Source: Bacillota bacterium (GTDB lineage Bacteria; Bacillota; Bacilli; Alicyclobacillales; SLC66). From it: a DNA stretch of 10,036 nt. Each line of letters starts with the position of its first letter. The first letter of the stretch is position 1. The notes under the pieces are model-generated. The model was not told where the DNA came from. It made no database searches and worked only from the letters and a program-made list of their open reading frames with translations. Made by a program: the position numbers and the translations under genes. Location: the NCBI GenBank assembly GCA_021797415.1, contig JAJZZT010000104.1, positions 1-10,036 on the forward strand, read 5' to 3'. Shown piece by piece: positions 1 through 6,131 of the stretch.

Positions 1-45
1 AGGATGGGTTGCCGGGAAGATTTTGAACGATTCTGAGGGTGTTCC

Positions 46-296
46 ATTTTGTCCCGTAATACTTGTGGTGAAACCTTATCGTCCAATCCGTGGCCTTCGC
101 GCAGCGGAGCCACTCCGTTTTGATCAGGCTTGACGTCGAGATCGCGCAGGAGAACGTCGAGGCGAGGCAAGCTGAACGTCGGGATCGCGCAGGAGAACTT
201 TCGGGAAGTCCGGCCTCGCCGCCAAAAGACCGGGCCTCGCCGCCGGGAACATTTTGGACGCCCGCGACGAAAATCCAAATCACACGAGACGGCAAA
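46..296. repeat. Direct repeat copy 1 (251 bp)
   Basis: This block recurs at 304-554 with an offset of 258 bp and a 7-bp spacer between copies. By eye the first 199 bases are identical. The only five differences fall near the right end, at 245, 258, 265, 274 and 276. Nested inside is a 23-bp direct repeat (133-155 and 176-198, one mismatch, core GATCGCGCAGGAGAAC) and a 12-bp direct repeat GGCCTCGCCGCC (212-223 and 233-244). The near identity implies a recent tandem duplication or ongoing homogenisation. No coding function is likely. Confidence 0.95.
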
Positions 297-303
297 GTGT
301 GGA

Positions 304-554
304 ATTTTGTCCCGTAATACTTGTGGTGAAACCTTATCGTCCAATCCGTGGCCTTCGCGCAGCGGAGCCACTCCGTTTTGATCAGGCTTGACGTCGAGAT
401 CGCGCAGGAGAACGTCGAGGCGAGGCAAGCTGAACGTCGGGATCGCGCAGGAGAACTTTCGGGAAGTCCGGCCTCGCCGCCAAAAGACCGGGCCTCGCCG
501 CCAGGAACATTTTGGGCGCCCGTGACGAAAACCAAAATCACACGAGACGGCAAA
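304..554. repeat. Direct repeat copy 2 (251 bp)
   Basis: Second copy of the block at 46-296, identical over its first 199 bases and differing at five positions near its end (503, 516, 523, 532, 534). It carries the same nested repeats: the 23-bp pair at 391-413 and 434-456, and the GGCCTCGCCGCC pair at 470-481 and 491-502. The sequence diverges from copy 1 immediately after GGCAAA at 549-554. The motif TTTTGTCCCG that opens each copy (47-56, 305-314) occurs a third time at 614-623, outside the repeats. Confidence 0.95.
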
Positions 555-702
555 CACAAACGACGGCATGCGCGAAAGTCGGCACGTCTAACTTATGAGG
601 GGAGGGCGCTCTGTTTTGTCCCGCATCGCTAAACTAACGATAACAATTTGAAACAAAAGGTTATTTTGTCATCAAAACATCAATAATTAGACTCATTCTT
701 TA

Positions 703-747
703 TGCGTCATGCATTGCACAAGCAATGCTCATGCAATGCGTGACGCA
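703..747. repeat. Imperfect 16-bp inverted repeat with 13-base loop
   Basis: The left arm TGCGTCATGCATTGCA (703-718) and right arm TGCAATGCGTGACGCA (732-747) are complementary except for one T/G pair, which would be a wobble pair in RNA. An alternative inner hairpin pairs GCATTGC (711-717) with GCAATGC (722-728) around a 4-base loop, so two exclusive structures are possible. No T-run follows on either strand, so it does not look like an intrinsic terminator. It sits at the right edge of an AT-rich stretch and about 120 bp before the csx16-like gene. It may be an operator, a relaxase-binding arm of an origin of transfer, or a replication element. Confidence 0.75.
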
Positions 748-787
748 CCAATCGCCCATCACGAACCGCGCCAAGGGCGTGGACTCC

Positions 788-799
788 CGCAAGCTTGCG
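788..799. repeat. 12-bp perfect palindrome
   Basis: CGCAAGCTTGCG is perfectly self-complementary and lies 70 bp upstream of the csx16-like start codon. Its size and position would suit a dimeric repressor site, but a 12-bp palindrome can also arise by chance. Confidence 0.4.
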
Positions 800-853
800 A
801 GGTCTGCAGGCGCAGGCAAAGGGATAGACAATGATCATGTCAACCCGAAAAAA

Positions 854-861
854 GGAAGGAG
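854..861 (+). promoter_or_regulatory. Strong ribosome binding site of csx16-like gene
   Basis: GGAAGGAG, 8 bases before ATG 870. It settles the start codon and is the best Shine-Dalgarno match among the genes in this window. Confidence 0.8.
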
Positions 862-869
862 CACATACC

Positions 870-1169
870 ATGACTACATACTTCGTCACCCGACACCCTG
901 GCGCCATTGAATGGGCGGCACGCCGAGGACTCGTCGTGGACCGGCAACTCGCCCACTTCGATCCTGCCGGCGTTCATCCCGGCGACGTGGTAATCGGCAT
1001 CCTGCCGGTCCATCTGGCCGCTGCGGTTTGTGCGGAGGGAGCGCGGTTTTTCAGTCTCTCGCTCGACTTGCCGCCGGATGCGCGCGGTCGGGAACTTTCC
1101 GCTGATGAACTGGAGCAGTACGGCGCCCGGATCGATGAGTATGATGTCCGAGTTTGCTCACAAGCATGA
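870..1169 (+). CDS. csx16: Csx16 (VVA1548)-family CRISPR-associated protein
   Basis: The 99-residue product matches the Csx16/VVA1548 family as I know it. It opens with MTTYFVTRHPGAIEWA (1-16), followed by the VDRQLAHFDP segment (23-32), PGDVVIGILPVHLAAAVC (37-54), and the ARFFSLSLDLPPDARGREL block (58-76) leading into LSADELEQYGARI (77-89). Csx16 is normally found in type III CRISPR loci; recent work places it among ring nucleases that degrade cyclic oligoadenylate, though I state that from memory. I chose ATG 870 over the in-frame ATG 831 because GGAAGGAG (854-861) lies 8 bases upstream and the family starts at MTTYFVT. No other cas gene or repeat array is present; the next gene, 79 bp downstream, is dotH. 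A solitary copy on a transfer element suggests a counter-defence role, which is inference. Confidence 0.87.
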   Translation: MTTYFVTRHPGAIEWAARRGLVVDRQLAHFDPAGVHPGDVVIGILPVHLAAAVCAEGARFFSLSLDLPPDARGRELSADELEQYGARIDEYDVRVCSQA

Positions 1170-1185
1170 CATCCGCGCAAACATC

Positions 1186-1214
1186 TTCCCATCGCTGAAA
1201 AAAACCGCTAACAT
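1186..1214 (+). promoter_or_regulatory. Possible promoter of the dot/icm operon
   Basis: TTCCCA (1186-1191) and TAACAT (1209-1214) are spaced by 17 bases; each matches 4 of 6 consensus sigma-70 positions. They lie in the only sizeable gap (1170-1248) between the csx16-like gene and dotH. The match is weak, and readthrough from upstream of csx16 is equally possible. Confidence 0.25.
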
Positions 1215-1248
1215 AGTCCATATCACCATCAAAAGGATGCTGGACTAG

Positions 1249-2652
1249 ATGCCAGGGAAACCCGTTGATTGGCAGTTGAACAGGATCTCTTCGCAGCAGA
1301 ACACCCATGCACGGGTGCGCCGCGCAGTCATCTTTACGCTGCCCTTGCTTCCTTTGTTGTCCTTCATGTCACTGACAGGCTACCCAGCCGACTCTCTGGC
1401 GTCAGTCGTCACGTCCGGCGGCGGGGCGCCATCACCCGTCTCCGCGTCCTCCATGTCTTCCAACCCGCAATCTGGCGCCGACTCGCCGGAAAGTATCATC
1501 AACTCCACCTTGGGAACCGGATCGTCTCCCGCGTCGGGCGCAACCCCGGAAACGGCTGCCCAAAAAGCCGCCATCCAGGCGGAAGAAGCCCATCTTGCCG
1601 CGCGGCAGGCGGCGCAAAACCAGAAGATCGCCCGGTATGACCGTCAGGCCCAAAAATCCTTGAACGGGATGGGCGGGCGTTACTTCCTGCCGCCGTTGCC
1701 CGGTCCCGCTTACGTGCGGCCCATGGTCAGCACTCAATATCAGGAGCAGTTTCCGCTGTCGCCTCACGAGATACAGTGGGTCAAACGGCAGATGCAGGAT
1801 GATCAGTACGCCATCCATAAAGGCGCTCCCCTGAACATCGAAAATCCCTCCCTGCCGGTGTCCCTGGGACCTGGCGCCAAGGTTCCGACCATCCATTTGG
1901 CGCCCGGCTACGTGACGACGATTTCCGTACTGGGCGAAGACGGTTCTCCCTGGCCGGTGACCTCCCGGCAGGTGGGCGGTGGGCTGTCTTTCAACGTGTC
2001 CGCCGTGTCGCAGGACGCGGGCGCCCCCAGCGGCAAGTCCGCGACCATGACCACGGGCGCGCCATCGAAAAAGGGCGCGGCCCATACTTCAAAAGGGCGC
2101 CCGCAACCTGTGCGGCTGCCTACCAATCTGCTCACGATCACGCCCAAGTATTTCGGTTCCTCCTCCAATCTGGTGCTGACCCTGAAAGACTTGTCCACTC
2201 CGGTGATGGTCAACGTCGTGGCCGACGGTCCGCACGATCCGACGGTGGACGGCATGGTGACCTTGCGGGTCGACCGGCACGGTCCGGATGCGCCGCCGCC
2301 TTTGTATGCGCCACCGCCACCCTCCGCCGTGAACCCGGACCTGATGCTGTTTCTGGCGAAGACGCCGCCGCAAGGTGCCAAGGCGCTGCACGCTTCCGGC
2401 GGTTTCGGGGTGCGCGCCTGGGCCTGGAATCACCGGGTCATCGTGCGCACCCGGATCCCGTTGCTGTCTCCGGCCTGGACCGCCGAAGTGCGTCAGGACG
2501 GCGCTACCGTCTATGACCTGCCGAAAACCCGCGTGTTGATGTTGCGGGACGATATGAGCGCCGCCGGCGGGTCCTGGCAGGCGCGCACGGTGCTGCTGTC
2601 CAGCGTGGACGTCAATGATTCCGCCAACCCTCTTGCCAGTATGAGCCAATAA
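1249..2652 (+). CDS. dotH: Type IVB secretion protein DotH/IcmK (TraN-like)
   Basis: The 467-residue product is an outer-membrane-associated core subunit of type IVB systems, functionally akin to VirB9 and assembled with DotC, DotD and DotG. A hydrophobic stretch at about 26-44 following RVRR (22-25) looks like a signal peptide with a long n-region. A low-complexity Ala/Ser segment follows (about 50-130). The diagnostic part is the HLAPGYVTTISVLGEDGSPWPV block (216-237) and the NLLTITPKYFGSSSNLVLTL segment further on, both typical of DotH/IcmK/TraN. A proline-rich linker (DAPPPLYAPPPPSAV) precedes a C-terminal domain containing AWAWNHRVIVRTRIPLLSPAW. It is somewhat longer than Legionella IcmK because of the N-terminal part. 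AAGGA (1233-1237) lies 11 bases before the ATG. It is the first gene of the dot cluster. Confidence 0.9.
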   Translation: MPGKPVDWQLNRISSQQNTHARVRRAVIFTLPLLPLLSFMSLTGYPADSLASVVTSGGGAPSPVSASSMSSNPQSGADSPESIINSTLGTGSSPASGATPETAAQKAAIQAEEAHLAARQAAQNQKIARYDRQAQKSLNGMGGRYFLPPLPGPAYVRPMVSTQYQEQFPLSPHEIQWVKRQMQDDQYAIHKGAPLNIENPSLPVSLGPGAKVPTIHLAPGYVTTISVLGEDGSPWPVTSRQVGGGLSFNVSAVSQDAGAPSGKSATMTTGAPSKKGAAHTSKGRPQPVRLPTNLLTITPKYFGSSSNLVLTLKDLSTPVMVNVVADGPHDPTVDGMVTLRVDRHGPDAPPPLYAPPPPSAVNPDLMLFLAKTPPQGAKALHASGGFGVRAWAWNHRVIVRTRIPLLSPAWTAEVRQDGATVYDLPKTRVLMLRDDMSAAGGSWQARTVLLSSVDVNDSANPLASMSQ

Positions 2653-2656
2653 AACC

Positions 2657-4090
2657 ATGAGCGACGATACCGACGATCTGGAAACTCAACCCCCTTTGCC
2701 GAAAAAGAAAAAGGGGTTCATGGGACTGACCATGCACATGACCGCCGGACGCTGGCTGATGGTTGGCGTGGGCGGTCTGGGCATGCTGACCGCTTTCGGG
2801 GCGCTCTGGCTGGAAAATCGTGGCGCCCAGGTGGACGCCGGCGCCAAGGTGAACGTGCAGGCCAACGGCGGCATGCAGAACGCGCCCGGGAAAAGTTCGC
2901 CCGCGTATGCGGCGGAGGTCGCCGCCTACAACAAGAAACACGCGGCGGCGGCGTTGCGCCACAACCAGTCGTTCGTGGGGATACCCGTAACCGGGACCAC
3001 CAGCATCATGATGCCATCGAGCGCCGCCATGCCCATCAATGAACAGCAACAACAGCAGCAGTCGCAGCAACCAGCACCGGCGCCCATTCAGGAGCCGCAG
3101 CAACAGCAACAGCAGCAGCCGCAAAGACCAGCCACCGACGGAGCCATCGCGAAGGAATTTGGCTCGATCGCCACCGCCATGAAAAACCAGCGGGTCGTCA
3201 ATCCCGGATACTACATCCCCAATTATCAGATGCCGGCGCGGACGCCCGCGTTCGAGTCCGTATCGACCACCACGAAAGCGGGTTCTGGTCACGGGGCGAA
3301 ATCGCACAAACCCGCGATACGGCCGGGAACCATCGTCTACGGCGTGTTCGAGAACGCCATGAAGAGCACGATGCCGGGACCGGTGATTGGCGAACTGGTT
3401 CAGGGCCAATACAACGGGGATCGGGTGATCGGATCCTTCACCCGCGCGTCCGGCAGCAATCGTTTGTTGATTCGGCTGCACACGCTGGTTTTGCCGAGCG
3501 GGAAAACGGTGACCATCGACGGCTATGCCGTTTCGCCGCGCACCACGCTTCCCGGCATGGCGACGAACGTCAATTATCACGTTTTGACCAGAACGGCGAG
3601 TTTTCTGGGCGCCGCTTTTCTGGCCGGCGTGGAAGGATACGGCGCCGCCGTGTCCCAGCAGGGGACCACCATGTCGAGTTCCCTGTTCGGCAGCGTGACG
3701 CAGTATCCCATGCTGACGCCCGCGCAGACGATGGACATCGCGGCGGGGCAGGCGGCGCAGCAACTGCAACCCATACAGCAGGGGTTGGCGAACGACGTCA
3801 TGGAACCGGATACCGTCTTCGTGGCGAAAGGTACGCCGTTTGGTTTGCTGGTGGTGTCTTCCGGGGCCGGAGCCTCCGCCGCGGGGCGGCGCGTCATGGG
3901 AATAAAACCGGTCTCGGGAAAGCGCGCCACCACTTCCACGGCGGCGTCGAACACGCTGTCGCCACAAGGTTCCGGGACGGCGCTGCAGCCGGTCGGCGCT
4001 TACCCATCATCCTATGTCGGGGGGCAACCCTATGCCGGGGTGCGTCAGCCTTATGCCTTGGTTCAGCCCCAGTTTCCGGTCATGCGATAA
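2657..4090 (+). CDS. dotG: Type IVB secretion protein DotG/IcmE (TraO-like), VirB10/TrbI domain
   Basis: The 477-residue protein is the VirB10-class subunit that bridges the inner and outer membranes. It has a short basic cytoplasmic tail (KKKK at 16-19), one membrane segment (about 33-52), a glutamine-rich linker (Q130-Q154 region), and a C-terminal VirB10/TrbI beta-barrel domain at about 222-402. This domain includes the conserved PGTIVYGVFENAMKSTMPGPV opening and LVLPSGKTVTIDGYAV, with the probable outer-membrane antenna at about 308-336. The length is close to R64 TraO and about half of Legionella DotG; the pentapeptide-like repeats of the latter are absent. It begins 4 bases after the dotH stop with no clear Shine-Dalgarno, so translation is probably coupled. 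A proline/serine-containing tail follows residue 402. Confidence 0.92.
   Translation: MSDDTDDLETQPPLPKKKKGFMGLTMHMTAGRWLMVGVGGLGMLTAFGALWLENRGAQVDAGAKVNVQANGGMQNAPGKSSPAYAAEVAAYNKKHAAAALRHNQSFVGIPVTGTTSIMMPSSAAMPINEQQQQQQSQQPAPAPIQEPQQQQQQQPQRPATDGAIAKEFGSIATAMKNQRVVNPGYYIPNYQMPARTPAFESVSTTTKAGSGHGAKSHKPAIRPGTIVYGVFENAMKSTMPGPVIGELVQGQYNGDRVIGSFTRASGSNRLLIRLHTLVLPSGKTVTIDGYAVSPRTTLPGMATNVNYHVLTRTASFLGAAFLAGVEGYGAAVSQQGTTMSSSLFGSVTQYPMLTPAQTMDIAAGQAAQQLQPIQQGLANDVMEPDTVFVAKGTPFGLLVVSSGAGASAAGRRVMGIKPVSGKRATTSTAASNTLSPQGSGTALQPVGAYPSSYVGGQPYAGVRQPYALVQPQFPVMR
3044..3124 (+). repeat. CAG/CAA trinucleotide tract encoding poly-Gln linker of DotG
   Basis: Codons 130-135 and 137-138, then 148-154 and 156, are all CAG or CAA, giving runs of six and seven glutamines separated by a proline/alanine segment. 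The tract falls between the membrane segment and the VirB10 domain, where the protein must cross the periplasm. Mixed CAG/CAA codons reduce but do not exclude slippage. Confidence 0.85.
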
Positions 4091-4120
4091 CCATCATTTT
4101 TATAGGAGCAGCCTAAAACC

Positions 4121-5122
4121 ATGTATGACGAATCCGAAGACAGTTGGGAAGAGCAGCCGCAAACCCCGTCACCGGAGCAGGACGCTTCCGGCCAGGAAAG
4201 CGAAACGGCATTTACGCAGGAGGAAGTGTTGACCGTGCCCGCCGACCAGGAAAAATCCGGGAGCGCGAAAAGTGCGGGAAAGACAAAAAAAGGCATACCC
4301 CGGTGGCAATGGGGCGTTCTGGCGGGGTTCGGCGTGGTGGCGATCGGCGGCGGCGCGGCCTTCGCCCTGTTGGGGGGCCACCCTGAACCGCAGGCGGTTC
4401 CCGCAGGATTTAATCCGATCACGCGTCCGTCCAACACGGAATCCGGCATGGACGCCGCAACGCAGACCACAGGGTATGCTTCCGGGACGGCGAGCGGCGG
4501 ATCTGTCCCCGTGACGGGGGCCGCCCCCGCAAACGGTTTCGCCACGCTCAACGCGCTTTCCGGAGCAACTCCGAATCCTCCGGCGAATACCGCGTCTTCC
4601 GCGTCGTCTGCGTCAATTTCCGCGAAGACCGCTTCCACTCCGGTGTTCGGCGCGATTCCCGTAGCCTCATCTGCGTCTCCAGCGAGTTCGCCTGCGACAG
4701 TTACCCTGCTGAACGCGCAGATCGCCCATTCCAAAACGGAAATCGCACGGCTGCAAAAGGAATTACAGATGGAAAAGAGGGTCGCCACGGAGCAAGGTGC
4801 CCCGGTTCCGCCGCCTCGCGTGATTACCCGGACCATTGTGCGCTATGTGCATGTGCCGGTTGCGTCGCCGCCAACTACTCATGTGCCGGACGCAACCCCT
4901 GTGCCGGGTGCAACCCCATCGCAACATCCGGAACGTGTCCGGCATTCATCGGTCCATCTGAACGGCTGGCGAATCGTCGGCGGCGACGCGCATACCGCAA
5001 TGCTTGCCGGACCAGGCGGACAAGTGCGGCCGGTGAGAACGGGGGATGTCTTGCCGGGGGGCGAACTGGTTCAGCAGGTGACCCTGGGCGAAGTGGTTAC
5101 CTCTGACGGGGTAATCCGCTAA
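4121..5122 (+). CDS. dotF: Type IVB secretion protein DotF/IcmG (TraP-like)
   Basis: The 333-residue protein has the bitopic plan of DotF/IcmG: an acidic cytoplasmic N-terminus (1-60, starting MYDESEDSWEEQP), one membrane segment (about 63-85, WQWGVLAGFGVVAIGGGAAF), a long Ala/Ser/Thr/Pro-rich periplasmic linker (about 90-195), and a short coiled coil (about 195-222, LLNAQIAHSKTEIARLQKEL). A compact C-terminal domain (about 280-333) contains NGWRIVGGDAHTAMLAGP and TGDVLPGGE, resembling the small beta domains of the TraP/PilP type. DotF is an inner-membrane core component associated with DotG. AGGAG (4104-4108) precedes the ATG by 12 bases. The identification rests on architecture, the C-terminal block and gene order, since the N-terminal two-thirds is low complexity. 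Its stop codon overlaps the next start by one base. Confidence 0.82.
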   Translation: MYDESEDSWEEQPQTPSPEQDASGQESETAFTQEEVLTVPADQEKSGSAKSAGKTKKGIPRWQWGVLAGFGVVAIGGGAAFALLGGHPEPQAVPAGFNPITRPSNTESGMDAATQTTGYASGTASGGSVPVTGAAPANGFATLNALSGATPNPPANTASSASSASISAKTASTPVFGAIPVASSASPASSPATVTLLNAQIAHSKTEIARLQKELQMEKRVATEQGAPVPPPRVITRTIVRYVHVPVASPPTTHVPDATPVPGATPSQHPERVRHSSVHLNGWRIVGGDAHTAMLAGPGGQVRPVRTGDVLPGGELVQQVTLGEVVTSDGVIR

Positions 5123-5679
5123 TGTTTCCGTCTTTCTCCGCGCCATCGGCCGGGATGAACCAAGAGATCCAGAACCTCATCAACAATCTTGGTCCGTGGT
5201 GGGGAACTCTGGAGGACTTCGTTTTCCTGGGCGGGTTCGCCATCGCCGTCGGCGCACTGATGTCCATGTACAAATCCGGGAAACAGGGATCCCCCGTCAC
5301 CAAGCTCGCGATATTCAGTTTCATCGTGGGCGTATTGATGACGTCCTTGCCCGCGTGGATGGACAGCCTTTCACAAACGGCTTTCCAGACCAACGCGCCG
5401 TCGGCGTTGACGCTGACCCCGTCGTCCAACGGCAGCGGGGCTTACGCCACGATCATCACCTTCGGTTTCGACGTGTTGATGCTGGTGGGCCTGTACGCCA
5501 CCGTCAAGGCGCTGCTGCTGTTTCGGGACAGCGCCGAGGATCGGAGCAAAACGGGACCGGCCATCGGGCACCTGGTGGGCGGCGTGGTGATGCTGAACGC
5601 GAAAACCATGTTGACGTCTCTGGCGTTGACGATCGGTGGGCTGTTTCAAACGGCGGTGTTGAAAATCATTGGTGGGTGA
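5122..5679 (+). CDS. dotE: Type IVB inner-membrane protein DotE/IcmC (TraQ-like)
   Basis: The 185-residue product is hydrophobic with four probable membrane segments, at about 34-50, 61-80, 111-134 and 150-175, and no obvious cleavable signal peptide. Size, topology and position directly after dotF match IcmC/DotE of Legionella and TraQ of R64, inner-membrane proteins of uncertain function needed for transfer. The start ATG shares its A with the last base of the dotF stop (TAATG), implying coupled translation. The call leans on gene order and topology more than on motifs. Confidence 0.8.
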   Translation: MFPSFSAPSAGMNQEIQNLINNLGPWWGTLEDFVFLGGFAIAVGALMSMYKSGKQGSPVTKLAIFSFIVGVLMTSLPAWMDSLSQTAFQTNAPSALTLTPSSNGSGAYATIITFGFDVLMLVGLYATVKALLLFRDSAEDRSKTGPAIGHLVGGVVMLNAKTMLTSLALTIGGLFQTAVLKIIGG

Positions 5680-5741
5680 TTGAAAAACCGCTATCATGGG
5701 TCATGTGGAGTGTTTTTAATCTTTGTTTTAGGGGGCGTTGC

Positions 5742-6125
5742 ATGAAAGATTTACGCGTTTCAGGCGGGTTCCATCTGTTGATTGGGAAGGCTGCGCGATG
5801 GGTGGTCGGACTGGTGATGTTTTTCGTGGCGCAATCCGCATGGGCGGTGCCGACATTAGGGCAGATAGGCACCTATCAGGAACAGACGGCGACCGGGCTT
5901 TCCCAGGGGCTGTATTACTTCGCGCTGTTCTTCGGCCTGCTCATGGTGGTGGTCGGTATCATCATGTGGGGATACGCGCATAAAAAGCACGAAAGCCCCA
6001 TGGTGGCCATCGTGATCATCATCGCCGGCATCCTTCTGGCCTCGATCATCGAGGTTATCCAGGTCGGTAGCGCCACGGCTTTCAGCGGGTCGGATTCTTC
6101 ACAGATCAGTACGGTGCTGGGTTAA
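5742..6125 (+). CDS. dotP: Type IVB small membrane protein DotP/IcmD (TraR-like)
   Basis: The 127-residue protein has a signal-peptide-like N-terminus (hydrophobic about 20-33, probable cleavage after AWA at 33-35) and two further membrane segments (about 57-78 and 88-104) joined by a basic loop HKKHESP (80-86). Length and topology fit IcmD/DotP and R64 TraR, and the position after the dotE homologue is the conserved one. The same frame stays open far upstream inside dotE, but ATG 5742 is preferred because GGGGG (5731-5735) lies 6 bases upstream and the signal peptide then sits at the N-terminus. A 62-bp gap with an AT-rich part separates it from dotE, the longest spacing in the operon. Confidence 0.82.
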   Translation: MKDLRVSGGFHLLIGKAARWVVGLVMFFVAQSAWAVPTLGQIGTYQEQTATGLSQGLYYFALFFGLLMVVVGIIMWGYAHKKHESPMVAIVIIIAGILLASIIEVIQVGSATAFSGSDSSQISTVLG

Positions 6126-6131
6126 CATCTG

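Larger units (their letters stand above)
1..869. other. Non-coding repetitive region upstream of the csx16-like gene
   Basis: No open reading frame here looks like a real gene. The longer ones lie in the duplicated block, give low-complexity Arg/Ser-rich translations, and appear twice only because the DNA is duplicated. From left to right the region holds a short degenerate relic resembling the repeat end (about 11-29), two 251-bp direct repeats (46-296, 304-554), an AT-rich stretch (about 630-702), a large imperfect inverted repeat (703-747) and a 12-bp palindrome (788-799). This mix of direct repeats, AT-rich DNA and inverted repeat could suit an origin of replication, an origin of transfer or a regulatory region, but nothing in it identifies which. 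Confidence 0.7.

Noticed and set aside
46..554. CRISPR array
   Set aside because: There are only two long copies with a 7-bp spacer; the nested 23-bp repeats occur just twice per unit with duplicated intervening sequence, unlike unique spacers.
90..632. Reading frames in the duplicated block on the + strand (75, 83 and 94 residues)
   Set aside because: They overlap each other, share sequence only because the DNA is duplicated, have basic low-complexity translations, and lack convincing ribosome binding sites.
703..747. Intrinsic terminator
   Set aside because: The hairpin is not followed by a T-run on either strand.
831..869. Upstream ATG extension of the csx16-like gene
   Set aside because: It would add 13 residues not expected for the family and place the strong GGAAGGAG inside the coding region.
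960..1010. Two ATCCTGC motifs resembling the IncP/IncI-type nic core
   Set aside because: Both fall inside the csx16-like coding region, encode conserved family residues, and lack an adjacent inverted repeat.
2612..3967. 451-residue open frame on the - strand opposite dotG
   Set aside because: It lies antisense to a clear VirB10-domain gene and its translation is Arg/His/Gly-rich with runs of leucine from the CAG tract, typical of a shadow frame in GC-rich DNA.
5680..5741. Internal promoter before dotP
   Set aside because: The gap is AT-rich and contains TTGAAA, but no reasonable -10 box lies at the right spacing; the gene has its own good ribosome binding site and can be read from the operon transcript.
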